DNA from: Chara braunii
Lineage: Eukaryota > Streptophyta > Charophyceae > Charales > Characeae
DNA length: 37,895 nt
Direction of reading: 5' to 3'
Assembly (NCBI GenBank): GCA_003427395.1
Contig: BFEA01000080.1
Location: forward strand, 1,424,400 to 1,462,294
Below are positions 30,617-37,895 of the stretch, one piece after another (within the stretch, counting starts at the first letter, position 1; the number at the start of each line of letters is the position of its first letter). A model generated the notes under the pieces. That model saw only the letters and a list, made by a program, of their open reading frames with translations. It was not told the origin of the DNA and searched no databases. The translations under genes were made by a program, and so were the position numbers.

Positions 30617-30895
30617 GACCGTCCCTCGGGCACTCCGGCCTTGTGCAAGGGATGTTGTCGTCGTGCCGAACACGATCGCGCTTTGGGAGGTTGTCGTGTT
30701 GAACACGACGACCGTTCTTCGGGCAATTCGGCCTTGTGCAAGGGAGGTCGTCGTCGTGTCGAGCATGATTGTCCTTTGGGTGGTTGTCGTGTTCATCACG
30801 ACGACCGTCCCTCGGGCACTCCGGCCTTTTTCAAGCGACGTTGTCGTGTCGGACACGATTGCCTTTTGGGAGGTTGTCGTGTCAGACATGATGAT
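30617..30895 (+). repeat. 93-bp tandem repeat, three units, two dyads each
   Basis: GACCGTCCCTCGGGCACTCC-like starts fall at 30617, 30710 and 30803, an exact 93-bp period. Each unit carries one dyad of the GTCGTGTYGRACACGAY kind after the GGCCTTGTGCAAGGGA block and another after TTTGGGAGGTT. The minus-strand frame of 188 codons over this region encodes repeated TTTS and ARGTVV blocks and is repeat translation. Confidence 0.93.
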
Positions 30896-30907
30896 GCCCT
30901 TTATTTC

Positions 30908-31137
<230 letters not shown>

Positions 31138-31168
31138 AATCAATTAATCGATCAATCAATCAGCATCG

Positions 31169-31200
31169 ATCAATCAATCAACCAATGTTGATTGATTGAT
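31169..31200. repeat. Perfect 14-bp hairpin of ATCA repeats
   Basis: ATCAATCAATCAAC (31169-31182), loop CAAT, then its exact reverse complement (31187-31200). Upstream are more ATCA units, so it arose where a tetranucleotide repeat changes strand. Confidence 0.93.
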
Positions 31201-31519
31201 AAATTTATTGGTCGCTTCATAGAACGATGATAAAAGAAAACACGTAAAAAGACAAAATAAAAGGGGTAGACAGATAGGGGACACATGTGAGGTGGGAGGT
31301 GGGAAAGAGAGGCGGGTGAAGGGGAGGCAGATGAGCAGGAGACCGGCGAAGGGGAGGTAGCAGCGGAGCAGATACGAGAAGGAGGTTAACGGAGGAGGAG
31401 GACGACGACGACAAGCTTGAGGTGGAGGAGAACGAAGAGGTGGAGGAGGAGAAGAAGAACGAAAAAGAAATGGAGTAAGAGAACGAAGACGGGAATGAGG
31501 AGGCGCAGAACGGAAAGAA

Positions 31520-31578
<59 letters not shown>

Positions 31579-32439
31579 AAGACAACAGAAAAAAAGTCCG
31601 CAAGATGGACACGTTTATAATTTGGCATAATCACAGATTTACTGAGAGCATAATTTAATCTGGTTTTAAACAGAATAATTTGTGATTAAAATTATAGGGA
31701 TAAGTTTTTTCATGTTTATCAATATGATTCAACTTGTTTTAATATGTTTAAACATGTCTCAACTTGTCTCAACATGTTTCATCATGATCAAACTTGTTTC
31801 TTTTGCCTTTAATTATCTCAGTCGTGTGCAGTTGCATTATAAAAATAAAAAAAAATAGGTATTATCTCTGATGTATAAAACTTCGATGTAGCTTCTGATT
31901 TGGTGGTGGTGGGGGGGGGGGGGGGACGAGATGACGAGGTGAGATACATATGACATGTTTGTTTATACATCTTGGCATTATAGCAATATAAAAAAAAAAT
32001 CAAGGCGAGAGGTTTTGTGTTTGTACATTTTCTATGCCTACGCCACCATTTTCTTCAATGATTGATGAAATGGATGTTGCGATGATATTATGTGCACATT
32101 CTTCCCCCCCCCTTTTACTATGGATTTTTTTCACAATCACAATGATTTCGACATTGCTCTTGTGGTCGGTAGGTGCCTAATATTTCCGCCTAGCCACCTT
32201 CCTTCCGGCTCAAACCAGAGGCACCTACTGACCTTTAAAATTTTCTTGTACACAAAGTGTAACCTATAATGTATGGTAATGATTGACCGCGCTTTGTTCG
32301 TGAACTTGAACAAAATGACATAAGTGTGTTTTTTTTATAAATCATGTGAGTCATACAAGATCATGATTGCTGATTTGCATAGTTTATCCTTCATCCTCCA
32401 ACACTGCCCCAGACATACCCCTATGTACGCCTTTCTCGT
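31201..32439. other. No gene; purine-rich, (GA)n at 31529-31573, G run near 31910
   Basis: GA-rich to 31600 with a pure GA run, then AT-rich with clustered ACATGTTT/AACTTGTTT motifs at 31710-31800. A run of about 15 G lies at 31910-31925. Frames over the GA part are low complexity. Confidence 0.6.
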
Positions 32440-32483
32440 CCCCATCCACCTGTTGGCCGGTACGTTGCTCATCCTTTCGATGG

Positions 32484-32487
<4 letters not shown>
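32440..32487 (-). repeat. Dispersed module, partial, minus strand
   Basis: The minus strand reads TTTTCCATCGAAAGGATGAG, the start of the module. On this strand it is preceded by the GA tract, exactly as at 1964-2040 on plus. Confidence 0.65.
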
Positions 32488-32488
<1 letters not shown>

Positions 32489-32558
<70 letters not shown>

Positions 32559-32559
32559 N

Positions 32560-32603
<44 letters not shown>

Positions 32604-32621
32604 CCTCACACAACACACACA

Positions 32622-32678
<57 letters not shown>
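32489..32678. repeat. (TC)n-(CA)n microsatellite containing one N
   Basis: TC repeats to about 32600 carry a single N at 32559. CA repeats follow to 32678, then an A run. As at 1866, the N probably hides unresolved length. Confidence 0.97.
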
Positions 32679-32691
<13 letters not shown>

Positions 32692-33080
32692 GAAATAACT
32701 GCACGGGTGACTGCTGCACAGTTTTGAATTCGCAGGAATAACAGTCCACTGGAAGCTTGGGCGAAGACCAGTTCGAAACTGCAAGAAAAACAGTAACTGC
32801 ACTTTCGACGGCCTACCGGTTCGATAATTGGCAAAAACGGGAGGTGGCGGTCGTGTTTTTTTTTTCCCCCTGCTCCTTCAGGTTTTTTTTTTTCGTTTTG
32901 CGCCTTCGGCATTTTTTTTTTTCTCCCCGTCTGCGACTTTCACTTTTTTTTTGGTGCCTGCTTATGCCACGGCCGCGTTGTCTAGGCCACACCCGAGGTG
33001 GCTGGGCCACGGTTGAGATGTCTAGGCCATGTCTGGGTTGGAACGGAGTCTGAAAGGGGAGGGCAGGGAGTAGAGCAAAA

Positions 33081-33215
33081 AAATGGAACATCACATTAAA
33101 GGCATGGTGCGTTTACTCAGGAAATCGGGCAACATACAGAGGAAGTCGAGCAAAAAGATAGAGCAACACAATGAAGGCATGGTGCATTTACTCAGGAAAT
33201 CGGGCAACATACATC
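33081..33215 (+). repeat. 75-bp tandem duplication
   Basis: GGCATGGTGCG at 33101 recurs as GGCATGGTGCA at 33176, together with TTTACTCAGGAAATCGGGC and CAACATACA. It lies inside the span of the 160-bp inverted repeats. Confidence 0.9.
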
Positions 33216-33779
33216 GCTAACTCACGCGGATGCTCACATGCAGAACCATGGGAATTGGGCCACTTTGATTTTCAATCGTGGGAAAGGACCACAACCAGGA
33301 ACATGGCTACATACCCCAAAGGTGTGGCCCACTCCAGTTACAGAATTGCGGGAAAAAACCTTTACCAGAAAGCGGGGTGAAAACATGACTATGTATGCCC
33401 ACTAATGAACAGGCATATGTTGAGGCGCGTTCTGGCTGACAGATACTACCCGACAGATAGTACCCGATTGAACGGAGGCCCACCGTCAGACAATGATAAC
33501 AATGATGACGCCACCACTATTTTTCACGGAATATAGAGGATGCAGCATGGGAAGCACTCGAAGTGGGGTATCGAGTTCAACGGACTATTGGGAGGGTAGG
33601 GGGCTTTGTATTTGGGTGTAGGGATTTTTCACCACCTTTCTTGAGAAAAAAAAAGAACAAAAGTCTTTTCATTTCTCACATCTGAAAACGAACCGCTAGA
33701 TGCGCAGCTCCCATGCATCTCCAACGCCGCATGGGGTCGCACGGGTGTCACCTAGATAGCACGGCCATGGCAGGTGCGA

Positions 33780-33780
<1 letters not shown>

Positions 33781-33852
<72 letters not shown>
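33781..33852 (+). repeat. 72-base A run
   Basis: Uninterrupted A abutting the right arm of the inverted repeat. A run this long is hard to sequence, so its length is unreliable. It could be a retroposon tail, but its position on the inner side of the arm is then odd. Confidence 0.95.
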
Positions 33853-33854
<2 letters not shown>

Positions 33855-34046
33855 ACGACTGTCACCTCTTGTTTTTGCCAATTATCGAACCGGTAGGCCA
33901 TCGAACGCGCAGTTTATTGTTTTTCTTGCAGTTTCGAACTGGCCTACCCCCAAGCTTGCAGTGGACTGTTATTCCTGTGAATTTGAAATTGTGCAGCAAT
34001 CACGGGCGCAGTTGTCTTAAAAAAAAACGACAAAAAAAAAAAAAAA

Positions 34047-34080
34047 GTGTGGCAATGTATATTTCCATGTTCTAGCGGTT
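34047..34080 (-). repeat. Dispersed module end, minus strand
   Basis: The minus strand reads CTAGAACATGGAAATATACA. It links the inverted-repeat element on the left to the 1-kb repeat on the right. Confidence 0.7.
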
Positions 34081-34147
34081 GTGCGAGGAATGAGTCCTCG
34101 CAGGGCCCTTATCAGACATGCACATGTTCTGGGCTGAGTCCCTCAGC

Positions 34148-35180
34148 GAGCCCTGTGCCCGCCCTAAGTGAAGGCGGGTCTGAATATTCACCAGAGGCCA
34201 AAATTCGACATTTTCCATATGTGGGTTCTCAGGCAGTTGCAGCACGCCAGTTGGTTGAGAGGAAGCGTGAGCCTCCCCGTGCTGCGCCGTACAGTTGGGC
34301 CCAGGCCTTGGTAGTTGCGCCTGGGCACACACACACAATGCAAGGCAGATACCATCACGAATTGGCTACGGGCCTACGAAAAAGCAGCATTGTTGACGTA
34401 CATACCCCGGGTCCTGTGCAAATCCAGCAAACGGCCCAAGTTTGGAAATACTGGGCGGGCCAACTGTAAAGGGTCCAGGCCCTCAACTGCACAGTTGGGC
34501 CTGTGCGCAGATACTAGGGCCTGACTGGAAGCTACTAGAAGATTCCCAGGCAGGCCAACGCAGCCAAACAGAGGCTGCCACTTCCATATAGGGAAGGAGG
34601 CAGCCAGGGTCAGGCATTTTGGCCTACGCAGGCAATGCGGTCACGCTGCTGCGTTGTTGCGCGAGATGCTGCGTGCTGCGTGAGTGGCCAGGGGGCATAC
34701 GGGCGCTTGTGAGGTGAGAGGGGCGCTGCTGGGCAGCGGAGCGAAGGCAGCCATAGCCGGGCTGCAGGGGGCGAGGGGGTAAGGGGCGATCGGTGGTTTT
34801 CAGGAAGGAGGCAACTGTGGGTGGTCAGGGTCTGATGAGGGGAGACGAGATACGTACCTAGTGCACGAGGGAGGTCGGTTGTGGTGTTGACGTCATGTAC
34901 ATTGGTCTTCAAAGTCGAAGTCAGCCTTTTGCGTGAATGCGGATGTAGTAGGATAGGCAAGTAGTGTAGGCTGGGCACTGGGCGCCAGACAGAGAGGAGC
35001 GACATTGGATGTTGTGTTGGTGTGGCCTGCGGGCTTAAACATTGGCTCATGAGTTCATTGTATTGCTCTTATTTGGATGGAATCTCAGTGCATTTGTGCT
35101 CTGTGCTTGTACACGACAACTTGGACATCTATGTGATTTCGCAACTTGGCTTTCTGTACATCGTTCTCACTCATAAACCT
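34148..35180 (+). repeat. About 1-kb dispersed repeat, copy 2
   Basis: Direct copy of 26765-27785, starting with TGCCCGCCCTAAGTGAAGGC. It preserves the TGACGTCA octamer (34888-34895), TACGTACCTAGTG and the end region with TTGCTCTTATTTGGATGG and TCTCACTCAT. It is somewhat more G-rich around 34640-34760. Its last 156 bp are present again in inverted form just downstream. Confidence 0.85.
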
Positions 35181-35452
35181 GGCAGTTGATTCATTCCCCC
35201 GCCTGCTCATCCTGTCGATGGAAGTACCATGAAGCCAGCCGCGAGGATGCAGACTTACCTCAAATACCACCAAGGTGGAGCCACGTAGAAGGAATATGAG
35301 CGAGAGAGATATACAGAAAACCAACTTGCAAAATCACGCAGAAGTCCAAATAGTCATGTAACAAGCAGAGAGCTCCAGTGCACCAAGATTTCATCCCAAT
35401 AATAGTGAAACAGTGAACTCGTGAGCCAATGTCCAAACCCTCAGGCCACACC
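35019..35452. repeat. Fold-back: end of 1-kb repeat with its inverted copy
   Basis: 35019-35174 and 35296-35452 are reverse complements at roughly 75-80 percent by eye. Matching pieces include GTGAACTCGTGAGCCAATGT on the right arm against the complement of ACATTGGCTCATGAGTTCAT on the left. The 121-bp spacer holds a minus-strand piece of the dispersed module (TTCCATCGACAGGATGAG). Copy 1 at 26765 shows no such inverted partner. Confidence 0.85.
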
Positions 35453-35600
35453 AAAGCAGTACTCATTACCCCTACCTAGAGCGCACCTGCACGCGCACTC
35501 TCCCGCCCAACTTAACCCCGTCTCCCCTGGGGCCTGGACCCACTAGCGAAGTATTCTACGACGTATGACACAGTTTTATGGGTTTTAGGAAAAATACAAA
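35453..35600. other. No gene recognised; upstream flank of F-box gene
   Basis: C-rich sequence without a clear promoter element. If the F-box gene was expressed, its promoter should lie in or upstream of this stretch. Confidence 0.35.
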
Positions 35601-35621
35601 GTGATGGTATTCCAACTTAAG

Positions 35622-36553
35622 ATGCGTCGATCGTCGTGATAATGTGGTGGATAAGCCTGACCGTCTTGCTGACGTGGCGGATAAGGCTGACGATGATGAT
35701 ATTCCACCGCCGCCAGTGGTGTTACCTGATTGGTCAAGTCTACCAACGTGCGTGCTTGCCGTTATCTTGAGCTTCCTTCCTATTCGGGAAAGGTTTCCAG
35801 CATGGATTGTGTCCGAGCGATGGCGATGCGCCTCCCTAGATCCTGTTTGTTGGAGACAAGCCAATCTGATGGACATGAAGGACGACGAGATCTCGGCCGA
35901 AGTAACGGGAATGGTCATTGTGCGCAGCCGAGGTCAACTAAGGAGTCTCGCCCTCCGGTTTTGCAACGACGGGTTGCTACAGTACATCGGCGCGCATTGC
36001 CCGCTTCTTGAAAAGATCAAAGATCGATGAAATGGAGGGTGATGATTTCTCGAGAAGGATCAAGAACAGATTCAGGCCGTCGATCCGTTCGGTCAAATTT
36101 TTTGTTGACGGCTGTCGTCAGCTTCGATCGCTTCATCTATTTGCGGAACAAGAAGTAGGCCGTGAAGAGTTCTCGAAAATTGTTAGGGTTTTGTTGTTTG
36201 GTTCTCCGCACCTAGTCTCTTTATATCTTGATGTGTCAACGATATGTCAGAGGAGGTTGATAGAAAGGACGCGGGTTCGTTCTTGGCTCTTAGAGATCGA
36301 CATTAATGATGTAAGATTCATGATTGAACACTTGCCTAATTTGGAAACCCTGGGGCTAAGGCATGCTTGCGTAACGGATGCCGTTCTGGATCTGATTGGT
36401 GAGGAGATGCAGAGCTTGCGTTCCTTGTTCCTTCAGTATTGCAGCTATCTGACTTGGGAGGGGTTAAGAGCTCTGCGGTCTGCGGGGAAAGATCTCCATG
36501 TCACGATGAAGAACTGTATTAAGGAAGACCCATGTGCGGAATACTCGTGGTAG
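35622..36553 (+). pseudogene. F-box/leucine-rich-repeat protein (SKIP1/FBXL-like), frame broken
   Basis: Such proteins are substrate receptors of SCF ubiquitin ligases: the F-box binds SKP1 and the LRRs bind the target. The first frame (to 36030) has an acidic lead, then the F-box (PDWSSLPTCVLAVILSFLPI, VSERWRCASLDPVCWRQA), then an LRR (LRSLALRFCNDGLLQYIGAH, CPLLEKI). The second frame (from 36008) continues with LRSLHLFAEQ, LVSLYLDVS, LPNLETLGLRHACVTD and LRSLFLQYCSYLTWEGLRAL, ending at a TAG at 36551-36553. The two frames are separated by a 7-bp tandem duplication at 36012-36025. No ATG opens the first frame. The ATG at 35622 is out of frame by what looks like one extra base near 35636, and an intron is the alternative. 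Total length would be about 300 residues, short but plausible for this family. Confidence 0.8.
36012..36025 (+). repeat. 7-bp tandem duplication breaking the F-box frame
   Basis: AAAGATC occurs twice in succession (36012-36018, 36019-36025). A length of 7 is not a multiple of three, so it shifts the reading frame. The frame upstream and the frame downstream of it each encode LRR sequence. Confidence 0.9.
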
Positions 36554-36701
36554 GTATTGTTGAGTAGCTTCATCGAAGCTTCTCGTGGTAGGCAGCGAAG
36601 ATTCGCGGAACATTCGTGGAAGGTATTATGAGGTGTCTACACAGTATTCGTGGGAGGAGCTGTGCAGGTGGGAGAGCGATGCAACAGCTTGGATGATGGA
36701 A
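36554..36701. repeat. Short TTCGTGGTAGGTAT-like repeats after the F-box stop
   Basis: Variants near 36545, 36581, 36614 and 36644 (CTCGTGGTAGG, TTCGTGGAAGG, TTCGTGGGAGG). They begin within the last codons of the F-box frame, so its C-terminus may be altered by repeat growth. Confidence 0.55.
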
Positions 36702-36715
36702 GATGGATTAGGGGG

Positions 36716-36754
<39 letters not shown>

Positions 36755-36771
36755 AAGCCCCCTAATCCATC
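36702..36771. repeat. (TA)n tract inside a 14-bp perfect inverted repeat
   Basis: GATGGATTAGGGGG at 36702-36715 and its exact complement at 36758-36771 flank a TA run of about 32 bp. The whole unit can extrude as a cruciform. It may be a small inverted-repeat element with a TA core. Confidence 0.9.
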
Positions 36772-36773
36772 CG

Positions 36774-36973
36774 TCTTCCTCCGAACCCAACGCATCCCCA
36801 TTGCGACTGCACCTGACCGGTCTTCCTCCGAACCCAACGCATCCCCATTGCGGCTGCACCTGACCAGTCCGCGTTCGGCCCGAACGACCGAACGCCTTCC
36901 GAAGGGGTCCCGTACGTTCGGGCGTTCAGCCCGTCCCGAACGCCGGCAACCCATTGCGGTTGCACCTGACTGG
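36774..36973 (+). repeat. 47-bp tandem repeat plus a partial third unit
   Basis: TCTTCCTCCGAACCCAACGC starts at 36774 and 36821. The end part (CCATTGCGGTTGCACCTGAC) returns at 36951 after a C/G-rich insertion containing repeated CGAACG motifs. Confidence 0.9.
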
Positions 36974-37895
36974 AATCATAGCTTGTATACATTCGTTATT
37001 AGGGTGGCGTTGTGTTCGGGGGAGAACGGTTGTTCTAGCAATCTTTTTTTTTTTTTTTTGAAGGGCGACGGTCTTGATATATCATTATTGTGCTGACCGG
37101 CCCGAACCAGGCAATTCATTAGTGGTTGGTTTTACTCATCAATCAAGTTCCATCATCTGGATAATAATTAAAAAAAAAAAAAAAAAAAAAATCTGGGCTA
37201 CGGGGGGGTCGTACGGGTAAGCTTGCTTGCTCAACCCGTTCAGCGTTGCCTCTGTATTGCACTGCAACAGAGTGCGGCGTAGCCCTCCTCCCCTCCGGGG
37301 GAACAAAAAAAAAAAAAAAAAAATTCACATTTCAAGTTCTATTTCTCAAAGCCCCCTCCCAAAAAAATCGAAGTCGAGAAATCATCGCCCCCCCTTTAGA
37401 GCCCATAAAATCCAGACTTCCCGCCCGCGCAAAGCCACGACCTATCATGTCCAACTTAGTCCAACTTTTTTTTTTTTTTTTTTTCGAAGCATTGGATGGA
37501 AGGTGGGCATCTTTAGAGTCCCCTCTCGGAAACTACCAGGCCGTCGAGATCCGATCTATTCGACGGTCGTACTGAGTCACTCGATGCCACACGTGATCGA
37601 AATCCTGAATGGCATGGTAGAATACCTTGCTAGTGGGTCCAGACCCCTGCACATCTCCTCGCGATTCCTTTTCCCCCGCCACGTTCCCGCCCCGCTACCC
37701 CGATCCCGATCTCCGGCCACGCCATCCCAATCCCCTTTGCCTCCCCCTGCTTTCCCTCCCAATCCCGATCCAGCTATCTACCCCTCCCGTTCCCGATCTC
37801 GTGCCCCTCCTCCCAATCTCCCCCTTCCCCCTTCCCCCTTCCCCCTTCCCGTTCCTTCACCTTCCCCGCTTCCGGATCCCACTCCCCCCCATCTG
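36974..37895. other. No gene recognised; homopolymers and C/T-rich tail
   Basis: T or A runs at 37044, 37170, 37305 and 37467. From 37640 the plus strand is strongly C/T-rich, with CTTCCCC units near 37825-37855. Open frames are short and low in complexity. Confidence 0.55.

Larger units (their letters stand above)
32697..34013. repeat. 160-bp inverted repeat pair, about 1.3 kb span
   Basis: 32697-32855 and 33853-34013 are reverse complements at roughly 85 percent by eye. Shared blocks are GTTTTTGCCAATTATCGAAC, CGGTAGGCC, GTTTTTCTTGCAGTTTCGAA and GTGGACTGTTATTCCTG. A or T runs flank both arms. They could be terminal inverted repeats of a small non-autonomous element or two copies of a short retroposon in opposite directions. 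Between them no gene is seen. Confidence 0.88.

Noticed and set aside
30323-30889. A Thr/Ser/Arg repeat protein
   Set aside because: It is the translation of the 93-bp palindromic tandem repeat. There is no flanking coding sequence.

Overview
The window looks like nuclear, non-coding-rich DNA of a streptophyte alga or land plant. A charophyte of the Chara type is my best guess. It rests on a remembered resemblance of the retroelement proteins, on the plant-like F-box/LRR gene and on the very heavy microsatellite content. I cannot confirm the species. No intact gene is visible. The three protein-coding relics are two transposable elements and one F-box gene, all broken.

Layout. 1-4.7 kb: microsatellites, copies of a short dispersed module (A/G-rich core with GATGAGCAAAATC and ACATGGAAATATACAC), small tandem repeats and palindromes. 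5.0-18.7 kb: one large, old Ty3/gypsy-type LTR retroelement on the minus strand. Going leftwards from 17.7 kb it has an LTR-like block, Gag with a CCHC knuckle, protease, reverse transcriptase, RNase H and integrase. Directly behind integrase comes a second Gag-like ORF with its own CCHC knuckle, and then a second LTR-like block in the same orientation. 18.8-20.1 kb: unrecognised sequence. 20.2-22.6 kb: decayed minus-strand transposase-like gene of the DUF7869 type. 23.5-25.5 kb: a cluster of the dispersed module with GT/GA tails. 25.8-26.1 kb: a 31-bp tandem array, each unit holding a short dyad. 26.8-27.8 and 34.1-35.2 kb: two direct copies of a roughly 1-kb repeat. 28.3-28.7 kb: eight consecutive stem-loops. 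29.3-29.7 kb: a third, inverted copy of the LTR-like block. 29.8-30.9 kb: a field of palindromes ending in an exact 93-bp tandem repeat. 30.9-34.1 kb: microsatellites, an Illumina Nextera junction adapter left in the assembly, and a 160-bp inverted repeat pair. 35.6-36.6 kb: an F-box/LRR gene whose frame is broken by a 7-bp duplication. 36.7-37.9 kb: small repeats and C/T-rich sequence.

The most unusual theme is dyad symmetry. All three LTR-like copies are followed, on the presumed U3 side, by a run of stem-loops, and the window also holds two unrelated tandem arrays built on palindromes. The protein relics share a decay pattern in which stops can mostly be explained by C-to-T or G-to-A changes. 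The Nextera adapter and two single Ns inside microsatellites mean that long-range continuity near 1.9, 31.1 and 32.6 kb should not be taken for granted. All identities quoted are by-eye estimates.
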